From Capronia americana (Eukaryota > Ascomycota > Eurotiomycetes > Chaetothyriales > Herpotrichiellaceae), in assembly GCA_016110215.1 (NCBI GenBank), contig JADWQD010000014.1:682001-746000 (forward strand): 64,000 nt of DNA, in the 5' to 3' direction. The translations under genes were made by a program, and so were the position numbers. Below are positions 43,201-53,861 of the stretch, in pieces. Each line of letters opens with the position of its first letter. The stretch's first letter is position 1. The notes beneath the pieces are model-generated. The model was given only the letters and a program-made list of their open reading frames with translations. It had not been told where the DNA came from and made no database searches.

Positions 43201-44813
43201 TCATGATTCCTGTTGCGTGTAACGGCTCCGTTCTCTCCACCGGGCACCGTACCGATAAATCAACACTGGCACGGGCGCTGTGCATATGCTCAGTACACAT
43301 AGAGCAGTGAAGCCCCAGCCATAACCAAACTGCTTGACCAAAGGGTCGACCCCGAGCGGTAGGAAGGTCCCCATGAGACATCTGGTAACTATCAATGCCG
43401 TCATGGCGCTGGCCGAGTACATTTTGAACGCGTCGACGACATAAGCCATCAGCGGAAGGAACGCCAGCATCATGGTAAACCCGAGCAGGCCGAGATTGAG
43501 GAGGAGAATAGGGAGCGGAAGCCGGAGCTGGGCAGCCCAACCGTAGAGGGCGACGACAAGGGGTGCGGTGAAGGCGCCAACCATGGCGAGGGGAAGGCGG
43601 TACTCAGGCTGTCCTTTCTCGCCACTCAAGCCGTGGGTATCGCGCAAATAAATGTAGATTTTGTCGAGGAGACTGTTGAGAGCTATGACCGAGATGACAG
43701 AGCCAACACCTGCAAGTCTTTGTTAGCCTGGTTGGAGCGCACGCACGGGGGTCGTATACTCACTGAAGGCGATGAAGGCAGAGCCAGTAAGTGCCGGGGA
43801 GAGTCCATATAGTCCTTCCAAAATGTCCGGTAACGTGGTCGACATGACATAGAAATAGGCAAACTCCAAAGATCCAAACAATGACATGGCCTGTAACACG
43901 CCGGAGTCGAAGAAGACGACAAAGGGACGCAACACGGCGTCCAGAAGCTTCTTCGAGCCCTTGTCTTCGGCTTCGGGGTTGTCGACGTCGAAGACGGTCC
44001 GCAACGCAGTATTGCCGGTCTCCTTGGTCAGCCGGGCGACTTTGCGGTTGAGGATGGCCACCTTGAAGGTCTCCCGGAAACAGGTGAAGAAGACCACTTC
44101 GCTGGCGCTCGCCAAGATGATAGCCATCCACAACACTTGCCTCCATCCCAAGCTCTCCGCGATTGCACCGGCGATGGCAGGCCCGATGGCCCCTCCAAGC
44201 AAGGGTGCCAGCATGATGGCGCTCATCGCAGACCCTCGCTCCTCTTCGATGAACATGTCGCCCACAATGGCCGGATTGAGCACATTGGAAGCGACCACCA
44301 ATCCCGTCAGCGCCCTGGCGGCAATGAAAAGCGGTGTGCTTTGGCACAACACGGCCAAAACAGTGGCCGAGATGAACAGTACATTGGCGACGTTGAAGAC
44401 GGGGTACCGTCCGACCGACTCCGATAGCGGCGCGAGCACAAGTGGTCCGAATGCCTCACCAAGTTCCCAGATCGTCACAAGCAGAACGCTGGCTGATTTG
44501 CTGTTTGTGCCGTCAAGATCGTAGACGATGTGGTTGGCCACAGGCACCACGGAGATGCAGGTGAATGTCCTAGAAGCACCGGTTAGCTGTCACCCACGGG
44601 CACGAGCATACATCGAGCTGCATACACTGTAAAGGCCATGAAAGCAAGCAGAGCAACAATGCTCCATTTGTACGCCTTCGGCCAGTCCTGGGGGTTCTCG
44701 GGATCGCCGTTGGGATCGAAGTCGACAATGTCGCTTCCGTGGGCAGCTTTCAGCGACCCATTCTCGGCCGTGTCGCCATGTCGCAATAACGGTCGAGTCT
44801 CGTCGGTCGCCAT
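43201..44813 (-). CDS. MFS transporter, DHA1 type (12 TM)
   Basis: Exons 44626-44813, 43764-44569 and 43201-43709 give 500 residues. The cytosolic start (MATDETRPLLRHGDTAENG) leads to NPQDWPKAYKWSIVALLAFM, the usual opening of fungal DHA1 drug:H+ antiporters. TM1 continues as FTVTFTCISVVPVANHIVYD across intron 1. Other marks: LVTIWELGEAFGPLVLAPLS, SESVGRYPVFNVANVLF (motif A-like), ALTGLVVASNVLNPAIVGD and LGGAIGPAIAGAIAESLGWR (motif C). The donor of intron 1 is GTATGC right after ACAGT; other in-frame choices break the conserved FTVTFTC. Probable plasma-membrane efflux pump for drugs or small organics; substrate unknown. It is divergent from D-lactate dehydrogenase. Confidence 0.9.
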
Positions 44814-45946
44814 TCCGTGCCGCTGGCAATGATGGACTTGTCGCCGCAAAGACTTCGAGATGCGTCGACGCTGTTAGATCTCAAGACCTGAGCGAAGATG
44901 CTCAGCATTGATTAAGTAGTCCGGTCAGTGTTGAAAGGGCGAAAATCTAGCTCCGTCGTAATCGGCAGAGGCAAAATCATTGGCAGGCACATAATGTAAG
45001 ATGTACACAGTAAGGCGACATCCAGCATGCATCGTACGAAGCGATCGGCCCTATCATAGGCGGTGTGGCGTATTCCTGCTCGTACGGAGATTTGTAAACG
45101 AAAGGCGTGTGAGGGGCCCTCGTCCCTCGTCCCTGCTCCCTCCTCTCTGCCTACAGTCAATCCCACCGAAATAGCCGATCTGGCCCAGTTCCTCTCCTTT
45201 ATCTTAGGCACCTTCTCCTCTCGATTAGCCGCTTGCGCTCCTTTGCGCCCGCTGATCGTGCTGAGACCTGCGCGTATTCATTGCTATTCGGTTTCGGATG
45301 CTATGAGTATATCATCTATAACTATTAGTCAAAGGCGCGCCTGCGCACGGAGGAGCGCAGTCTTCGTGGCGGAATCGACGTTGATGACGGGCAAAAGGTA
45401 CGCTGGTGTAGGTGTGCGCGACGAAGAGTTAGTTGGCGTCCGCCGCAACTTGTCCATGGCTGTAATGCACTTCCCAGCTTTATCGATCGCGGACATGGCA
45501 TATCGCGAGACATTAGAATTCGTCGAATCGTGTTTATCGGCCGCGTTCTGGCTAAGACTGGGAATGGAGTCTCCGCTTCAAAAGAACCCGATCGTTCTAA
45601 TTCTTCTAATGTATGTTGATACAAGTCTTCGCTATCAGATCATCCTCAGCAGAATAGACCCATGCCGCCCGTGCGGCCATTGCACGCGGGGGATCTGCTC
45701 CTTCTCTCCTCCATAGGCCCCCCTCAGACGTGAACTCAGCCTTGCGTAGCGACCTGCCGACGCCTCGCAAATATTTTATTCCGGTGTTGTCCGGACTCGT
45801 GGGAAGATTGTCACTCCACCTGTTTGTTGTTCCAGGATTTGGAGTTGAACTCGATGCGTTCCCCTCCCCGTCTTGTGAGTGTTCTAGAGAGAGTCCGAAG
45901 ATCCCAATTTCCTCTCCTTGGACGTTTGCTCAAGGGATAATTACGT
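44814..45946. promoter_or_regulatory. Divergent region, MFS transporter / D-lactate dehydrogenase
   Basis: 1.13 kb. A 217-codon plus-strand frame (45063-45716) is open but has no family resemblance; not called. The remainder is probable promoter sequence. Confidence 0.4.
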
Positions 45947-47685
45947 ATGATGAAGACACTGAATGTTAGAGCCGCCGCTAGGAATCCATTTCGGGCCTTT
46001 CGACGCTCTTACCCTTGGGGGCCAGTCTTCAGGCGACATGTGCAGACGGGACCTAGCAGACGACTGCACCGACTGTCGCTCCAGTACGGGTTGTTTGGCG
46101 CAATTGTTGGCGCGGGATTGGCGGTTTCAGCGCTTGAAGGTCCCTTTGTGTTGACTGACCGGCCATCCGAGGCACGAGGCCCACATTCTGTGCATTCTTC
46201 ATTCGAGAAGCACAGATATGCCGATACAAGGACCATGATTCAGGTGACAATAACTCCGTCTCCGCCGAGACAAGTGTGTGCGTATTGACTGATTGCTACC
46301 CAAAGGCTGCGAAGGAGATACAGAATCTGCTAGGCGAGCAGGCGGTGAGCACGGATCACGACGACCTCGAGGCACACGGCTACTCTGAATGGTCGACCTC
46401 AAACTCGACAGTGCGGCCTGTGGCTGTGATCAGGCCGACATGTACAGAAGATATTGTCCTGATCGCGAGGATATGCACCAAGTATAAGATCCCCATGGTC
46501 CCTTTCGGCGCAGGGTCGAGCGTCGAGGGCAATTTCAGCACCCCCCATTCCGGCTTCAGTATCGATCTGTCCCTGATGGACAAGATTCTAGAGTTTCACG
46601 AGGACGACATGGACGCCGTGGTTCAACCGGGGGTCCGGTGGGTGGACCTGAATGAGAAAATCAAGAGCTCGGGCTTGTTCTTGCCGCTCGACCCGAGTCC
46701 AACAGCCATGGTTGGAGGCATGGTGGCTACCAATTGTAGTGGCACCAATGCCATGAGGTACGGCACGATGAAAGACTGGGTGATCAATCTGACGGTGGTG
46801 CTCGCGGATGGCACGGTGATCAAGACCCGGAGACGGCCGAGGAAGACGTCGGCGGGATACAACCTCAACGGGCTCTTTACTGGTTCCGAGGGCACCCTGG
46901 GAATCATAAGCGAGATAACGGTGAAGCTGGCGGTGGTGCCCTCGCACTTTAGTGTCGCCACCGCTGCGTTTCCGAGCATCGAGAACGCCGCGAACGCCGC
47001 GTTCAAAATGATGAGGGAGGGCATCCCGCTCGCCGCACTGGAGCTGATGGACGACACGCAGATGAAGGTGATCAACCAGTCGGGCGGCGCCGGGGGCAGG
47101 AGCACCTGGCGCGAAGCCCCGACCCTGTTCATGAAGTTCTCGGGCACCAAAGCCGGCGTGAAGGAGAGCATGGAGCGGGCGGGTGTCATCTCAGGGCGTT
47201 TCCGAGGCGACGATTTCCGGGTTGCGACTTCCGACGCCGAGATGAACGATCTCTGGTCCGCCCGAAAGCAAGCACTGTGGGCCACGTTGGCCGTTCGGCC
47301 AGAAGGGACCCAGATATGGTCGACCGACGTGGCCGTGCCGCTGTCAAGCATGGCTGAGATCATAGCGTCCTCGAAGGAGGCTGCATCGGAACTGGGCCTC
47401 TTCTCAACCCTCCTCGGTCATGTCGGCGACGGCAATTTCCATCAAGCAATTATGTATCACCCCGAGAAGGAGGAACAGGTGGCAGCTGTCGCAGACTGTG
47501 TGGACACCATGATGACACAGGCGCTCCTGTTGGACGGGACCGTCTCCGGCGAGCATGGCATAGGGCTGGGCAAGAAAGGTTGCCTGGCTAAAGAACTCGG
47601 TCCGGCGACGATCGACGTCATGAGGGCGTTGAAACGAGCTCTCGATCCTGATGGGATCCTCAACCCGGGCAAAGTATTTGATTGA
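45947..47685 (+). CDS. dld1: D-lactate dehydrogenase (cytochrome), mitochondrial
   Basis: Exons 45947-46243 and 46306-47685 give 558 residues. This FAD enzyme oxidises D-lactate to pyruvate and passes electrons to cytochrome c. The N-terminus (MMKTLNVRAAARNPFRAFRR) is Arg-rich, as in matrix or inner-membrane targeting, followed by a hydrophobic segment (LFGAIVGAGLAVSAL) that may anchor it in the inner membrane. The FAD-binding PCMH domain shows VPFGAGSSVEGN, NCSGTNAMRYGTMKDWV and GLFTGSEGTLGIISEI; the C-terminal domain shows GHVGDGNFH and SGEHGIGLGKK with the metal-binding His residues. All expected motifs are present and the length fits Dld1. The 62-bp intron (GTGACA..CAAAG) joins TMIQ to AAKEIQ in phase 0. 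Two adjacent ATGs start the protein. Confidence 0.94.
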
Positions 47686-48116
47686 CCCTTTCGTAAGCAG
47701 AGAGTTGATTGCGGTGGTGGGGAAGACATGAATTTGAGATTGCAATCCCTACTTCTCACGTTCTGCCGCATTGCTGTACGGCTTACAAACACAGCCTTCT
47801 TGCCATGACTTCAAGTGCTTGTGCAAATTTGAGTCCGACAGGAACATCCTTTGGCTTGACAAACCAGCGACTCGCATACCGCCTTTCTTAAGAGAGAAGT
47901 TCGAAATCATACCTTTTCTGACCAAGCCAGGCAATAACTTTCCACATCTCTAGGATCGAGATATTCTTGCCACTGCTTGCTTCGGGGTATTGTATTTGTA
48001 CCGCTCACTATTGACTAGTGACGTTGGTACATCCGTCAGCGTCACTCCGTCACGATGGTCCTCAACCCGTCAGGTGAAACTGTGTTTATCACAGTTCCTC
48101 TAGCTTCTTCCGTTCC
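47686..48116. other. Intergenic
   Basis: 431 bp after the D-LDH stop up to the AAA relic; nothing recognised. Confidence 0.4.
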
Positions 48117-48785
48117 TCATTCGTCTGCCCACCTCTCAAGTCTTTCATATCCTGCTCGAACTGGCCGCTCCACGTTAATGACATGCTTCAGATGGTCGTA
48201 ACACATCGGCCGTTTTTTGTAGTTCGCCAGCAGTCTCGCCGTGGTGATGGCATTGCGGATCTGGCGGCTATTCCGTTCTTCCTTGTGCAACATCGGCAAG
48301 TTGTCCTCAAGATCTTCGCTGTCAATGTCTTCACCGAGCCCTTTGAGGCGGCTGACGAAATTGCGCCACACCTTCCGATGTCCTGGATGGAATTGGTAAG
48401 CATTCGCAGCAATTTCATCTTCGGCGTAGAAGTGCGTAAAGTACTAGTCGAAATTCGGATTACACTTGAAGAAAATCTTCATGGCATCAAACAAGAGGTC
48501 GGAAGTCAAAGAGATGCTCTCACGGAGGGGCTCCGGTGTCCGGAACACGCCGTGTTTGTCAACGACTTCCGAGTCATCGAAAATGCACATTAGGATGGTA
48601 GTCCTTGTTCAAAATGTAGATAATCTTGGGGCGTCTGTCCAAATAGTCATCGATACTCCTTAACCAACGGCCTGCGCTCAGCTCTAGGCCATGTGCGTCT
48701 TGCTGCCACTGGGGTTCGTCTAAGCAAGTGCCAATTCTCCGAGATCCATCGAGGATGTTGTGAATGACCAGAGGCCGATATGGGG
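48117..48785 (-). pseudogene. Relic of a fungal AAA+ ATPase gene (C-terminal end and a second fragment)
   Basis: The minus strand from 48371 to 48117 encodes KVWRNFVSRLKG ... NSRQIRNAITTARLLANYKK and YDHLKHVINV, which closely follows the C-terminal end of the large fungal AAA+ ATPase family (NGRQIRNAITTARQLA and the following helix). Upstream in the same frame, VVDKHGVFRTPEPLRESISL and DLLFDAMKIFFKCNPNFD are cut off by a TAG at 48444-48446. Beyond a one-base frame change near 48580-48600, the other frame reads VIHNILDGSRRIGTCLDEPQ and DDYLDRRPKIIYILNKDYHP. No Walker A or B motif is visible in any frame here, so the ATPase core seems lost. I treat it as a decayed, internally deleted gene. Assignment of the upstream fragment to the same gene is inference. 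Confidence 0.65.
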
Positions 48786-50018
48786 GAAGTGGGAGAAACT
48801 TAGCAACCTCCAGGCAGACTCACCTTCGCGTAGGCGCTCGTTCTCGTCCTCTAGCTCCCTCAATCACTTGAATAGAGTAGGATCGATACGTCGAGAAGAT
48901 ACCTGGACGCGTCGCGCTTTCGGGATCTTATACTCGTGAAATCCATAATGAGATTCGTCGTCGCTAGCACCAACAGGAGAGTGTCATTTGAACCTGAGAG
49001 CTCGACATGAGCTACACCATATTGTTCAGTACTTCCATCTCTGCTTGAAGTGCCGCTTTTATGGTGGATTTTCAGCAAGGCCGATCACACTGCCGCACGG
49101 GTGGTCATCGACTTGCCAGACGCCCTCGTCATGCTCGGCCTTGTCCCCGTCCCCGGTCTGAGCATGGGTATTTCGGCGAGTACGGCTGTGGAGTCGGGTT
49201 GCAGGTAGCAGCAGGCTTTCGAAGCCAGACAGCTAGCTAGAGGCATGACCCCCTTATGCCTCCTTCAACAAGTCAAGTAACCATGGTTTCCGCATTGAGC
49301 TGCTATCCAGAACGTTGTCACCCTACCACAATTGCCTGTAGCCGCTAACTCCGCCGGTACATCATCAAGTTTTGCGAATGTGACCTACCTACGTCAACTG
49401 GATCAACCGCCTGCGAAGACTACCCACACATAATGTGCCTGACATTATGTTAGACTGGCCTGTACGGAGAAAAATTACAGGTCGTTCGAAGTGCGGCTGG
49501 GGTACGAGTAAATTGAAAATGGCAGAACGTCCACAGAATAGGTTCCCCTTAGAGCAGTTCAGGATGACGAGAGTGTGAAACATGAGTGAAGACAGTGTAA
49601 AGTCGAAAGGGAGTCATTTTAAAGCGGCACGTTCTAGGCCCGGAGCCTTTTACTGCCAAGGCTGGAAAGTTTAAACGAGAATATTCCGCCGCTCGATAAT
49701 GGGCGCAGCGCCAGACTCATGCCACACTGCAACTCCAATATCAGTGTCTGGCTACGGAGAACGTGGAGACATGCACCAAGTCCTCTTTCCTAAGTGACAG
49801 GTACCCTTATTCACTACAAAATCACGGGGAACAAGGCTGTCCTTTGTGATGGATTAACTCCGGAAGCACGTGCTTCCACTTTCGTCACGCCCAAATGCGG
49901 TGACTATCATTTTGTCCCAGTGTTCCGGAAGTCATAGCGCGGTGGGTGAGGAACACTGGCATTACCTGATGGATGCGCAGGCCAGTACTCTCTCGACCTG
50001 ACCAAGCACTCTGCTGAC
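48786..50018. other. Intergenic upstream of exportin-T
   Basis: 1.2 kb. The first 300 bp may contain further degraded parts of the AAA relic (a minus-strand frame at 48860-49078, and EDENERLREG near 48840). The rest must include the exportin-T promoter; no other feature seen. Confidence 0.4.
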
Positions 50019-53000
50019 ATGTCTATGCAGATAATCTCGGCGATTGAGATCGCCTATGATCCCACTGCCGACCAGACCCTCAAGCGACAGGCCTTCGAAT
50101 ATGTGAACCAATTGAGGCAGGAACCCTCAGCATGGCAGCCGTGCCTGGCCATCTCTCTACAAGTCCCACGTCAAGCCATGGTCATTCGAGTCTTTTGCCT
50201 CGAGATTGTCAACAATGCCGTACAAGGCGGCCTGGTTGACCAGGGAGGATTGAAGACCATTAAAGATCAGCTTGTGGCATATCTGCAAAAATTCTATGGA
50301 GCAGCTGGCCAGACCGACACACCAGATCCAGGCACTATCGTCAACAAGTTCGCTCAGACAGTGACATTCCTCTTTTCGGCCTTCTACGGCTCTGGCTGGG
50401 AAACCTACTTCGATGATTTACTGGCGTTGACCACCACTGGAACCGGTAACAAAGACAACTACCCTGGGCTGGTCTTCTACCTCACAGTTCTCAACTCCAT
50501 CCACGACGAGATTGGCGATCAATTGGTGTCAAGGTCCCGAGCCGAGCAAGACAGAGCCAACACGTTGAAAGACTTGATTCGGACACGAGATGTCGAGAAG
50601 ATTGCACGGTCATGGCAGGATATTTTGTCTCATTGGAGTACATCGAGTGATGTGGTGGCTGAGCTGTGCCTGAAGGCCATTGCAAAATGGGTCAGCTGGG
50701 TTGACATCTCTTTCGTCGTCAACCAGTCGATGCTCGAACTACTGTTCCAGCAACTGGAACGGGCTCAGAAGGTCGATCCTCGAGAAAGTGAGGAGCAAGC
50801 AAGGGACGCCGCCATCGACGTGTTTACCGAGACAGTCGCCAAGAAGATGCCTGCTGCAGACAAGGTCAACATGATCAACTTCCTCAATCTTGAAACCGTC
50901 GTCTCTCAACTTGTGACGTGTCCGCCTCTAAGAGACAGTCGCGCATCGAAGTATGACGTCGACCTTGCTGAGACGGTCGCAAAGTTGGTCAACACTACGG
51001 TCGTGGACATTGTCAGGATCCTAGATACCGAGAACCAGAGCTCGCCAACGTGGAGGAAAGCAGAACAGCTGTTGGGGTCGTTCCTACCACATCTACTCAG
51101 ATTCTTCTCCGACTTGTTTGATGAGGTCTGTTCAACTGTGCTCAACGCCATGAACGATGTTCTTGCATTTTTGAGGCGTGCAAGTCAGGGCGAAGCGGCC
51201 TCGGCCCAGCGAGCTGCAATGCTCCTCCCAATCATCAAAGCGATATTTGTCAAAATGAGATACGACAACACTTCAGACTGGAATCAAGAGGACGAGCAGA
51301 CCGATGAAGCAGAGTTTCAAGATTTGAGAAAGAGGCTGGCAGCGCTACAGTCGGCAATCGCTGCAGCGGATGAACAGCTGTATATCGAGGCCATCTCAAG
51401 TCTCGTACATGACACGTTCGAGCGTCTCAGAACAGAAGGCTCACAGCTGAACTGGCGAGATCTGGATCTTGCCTTGCACGAAGTCTACCTCATGGGTGAT
51501 CTAGCTGTAAGGGCAGGTGGCTTGTACAACAAGAACAAGCCAAATTCGCCGGCAGCAGAGAAGCTGGTTCGAATGATGCTGGAAATGGTCCAGTCAAGTA
51601 TGTAGGAATGCTTGCCTTTCCTCGTGCTCTTGCTAACAATAACTAGATACTGGCTCTTTCGGCCATCCAGCAATCCAGCTACAGTACATGGAGATCTGCG
51701 TCAGATACAGCTCCTTCTTCGAAAAACACACCGAATACATCGAACCAGTGTTGAGAAATTTTCTCGACCTCTCACATCATCCAAGTCTGAAGGTCAAAGC
51801 TCGGGCATGGTATCTCATCCAGCGCCTCATCCGTCAGCTACGAGCAAATGTGGGTAATGCGGCAGAAGCGGTTGTACAGAGCCTACAGGATCTTCTTGTC
51901 ATCAAAGCAGAGCTCCCAGGCGAGCAAGATGCAGATGACATGTCTTCCGATGGTGAGGCGGGCACGGACTCTACGTTCACCAGCCAGCTTTACCTATTCG
52001 AAGCTGTAGGCTGCATCTGTGGCGCAACCTCCGGAGTAGCAGAGGAGCAGGTGCAATATGTGCAAGCTATCATGCAACCTCTCTTCGCAGATATCGAGCG
52101 CAATCTGGAGTCAGCTAGATCAGGAAACGAGCTTGCCGGTCTCCAAGTGCACCATGGAATCATGGCCTTGGGTACGATCGCACGAGGCTTCTCCGAGTTC
52201 AATCCCGGAGTCACTACTCAGGGAGGCGGCACCGAACCCTCGTCACAAGCGAAGCAGGCTTTTGCACAAGTGGCCGAAGTGACCCTAGTGTCTCTGACAG
52301 CGCTGAAGTCGTCCTTCCAGATAAGAACGGCTGCAAGATTTGCCTTTTCACGGTTGATCGGCATGGTTGGTGCTCCTATGATGCAACAACTGCCTCAATG
52401 GGTCGACGGACTCTTGACGGATTCATCCACCAGGGATGAGATGGCGTTGTTTCTTCGACTTCTCGACCAGGTCATTTTCGGCTTCAAGAATGACATCTTC
52501 GACTTCCTCGATCGCTTGTTCTCAGGTCTGCTCCAGAGAGTGTTCGCCGGGATCTCTGCACCTACTTCTGGCACAGATGACGAGATTGAGTTGGCAGAGC
52601 TGAAACGAGAGTATCTCAATTTCCTTATGGTGATCCTTGGGAACGACCTTGGTGCTGTTCTCGTCAGCTCCACCAATCAACCGATCTTTGAGTCTATTAT
52701 CACTTCCATCGAACATCTTGCGAGAGATGTGGAGGACTTTCCGACGGCCAAGATGGCATTCTTACTTCTATCAAGGATGTGTTCGGTTTGGGGAGGACCT
52801 GATGTGGTGTCCGCGACCGGCAACGCTAATGCCGCTGGGCCACAGCCCGCTCTTCCGGGCTTTGATCAGTTCATGATTACTCGATTTTCGCCACTTTGTT
52901 GGGCTCTGCCTACCAACCCTTCGTTCAACAGCAAAGACGCACAAGCGCGGCAAGCCCTCTCGGAGGCTGCCAATCTACAAAAGACCATTTACACCAAAAC

Positions 53001-53160
53001 GGGGCAGCAATACCTGAAATGGCTGCAAGAAAATGAGCTGAGGACGATGGGCATGAATGATACCCTCATAAATGAGTATTTGCAAAAGTTGGCGACCATG
53101 GAACTCAAGGCGTTCAAGAGCTTCTTCCCAAAATTTATCGCTCAGGGCGGACAGATGTGA
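50019..53160 (+). CDS. los1: Exportin-T (tRNA nuclear export receptor, Los1)
   Basis: Exons 50019-51597 and 51647-53160 give 1030 residues, the usual length of fungal exportin-T. It is an importin-beta-like HEAT-repeat receptor that carries tRNA out of the nucleus with Ran-GTP. Seen: the N-terminal helix ISAIEIAYDPTADQTLKRQA and FEYVNQLRQEPSAWQ, RVFCLEIVNNAVQ, AKWVSWVDISFVVNQSML, then NTGSFGHPAIQLQYMEICVR with YSSFFEKHTEYI and VKARAWYLIQRLIRQLR, blocks I recognise from exportin-T. The 49-bp intron (GTATGT..AACTAG) joins VQSS to NTGSF with phase 1. The first ATG at 50019 has another two codons downstream, and related proteins begin with a few more residues. A tiny upstream exon is possible, but I could not find one in phase. 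Confidence 0.93.
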
Positions 53161-53529
53161 AAGAAGATCCGCAAAAGCATGACGTGGTTTGTTAGCGTGA
53201 AATGACCTGCATGAGATACCAAGGAGTTCTTTGCTACTCGGGAAGATACATTGACCAGTGAAGGTTCAGATAACTGGAGCTAGACAGGAGAAGAGAATGA
53301 AGTGCCATCGAAATGTTGCATCTTGCCGAAGAACGTAGCACGCAGCCTCGTCAGGTCAGTCAGGCTGTGGAATTTGGCCGTTTTTGACTTAGCGCGTTGC
53401 CAAGGCCCGGCTGACCTGCCGAACCTCCGCCCACAATCGCAAATTGCATGAACTTTCACGATTGTCATTGGAGACGACGCCAACTTCAGCATTTGCACAT
53501 TTTACTCGCACCTCGTTGAGATCGTTGAG
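53161..53529. promoter_or_regulatory. eL29 promoter and exportin-T 3' flank
   Basis: 369 bp between tandem plus-strand genes; nothing else seen. Confidence 0.4.
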
Positions 53530-53861
53530 ATGGCCAGTAAGTAGTCGGCTCGGTGTAGTCGTGCGCCCCCATGCTGACGATTTGCAGAATCAAAGAACTC
53601 GTCTCAGCACAATCAAGCCAAGAAGGCTCACAAGAATGGGTACGACCATCCCTCAACTGGTTTTACACTCGCTGGACATTGAGCGGAAGGATAAGTACTG
53701 ACCAGCGCGTGTATTATAACAGCATCAAGAAGCCCAAGACCTTCAGATATCCCTCCCTAAAAGGCACGGATCCCAAGTTCCGAAGAAACCACAAGCATGC
53801 GCTGCACGGAACGATGAAGGCGCTGAAGGAGGTGAAGGAGGGAAAGAGAGACACCGCATAA
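53530..53861 (+). CDS. rpl29: 60S ribosomal protein eL29
   Basis: Three exons: 53530-53536 (only 7 nt), 53588-53639 and 53723-53861, giving 65 residues. The spliced start MAKSKNSSQHNQAKKAHKNG, then IKKPKTFRYPSLKGTDPKFR and NHKHALHGTMKAL, is the highly conserved eL29 sequence of the cytosolic large ribosomal subunit. The tail KEVKEGKRDTA completes it; length is normal (about 60-65). Intron donors are GTAAGT and GTACGA. The seven-base first coding exon (ATGGCCA) with an intron just after the start is the classical ribosomal-protein gene layout in fungi. The ATG is placed by the conserved MAKSKN opening. Confidence 0.97.

Noticed and set aside
45063..45716. 217-codon plus-strand frame upstream of D-LDH
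   Set aside because: No family resemblance, mixed composition, overlaps the likely promoter; no supporting splice or start context.
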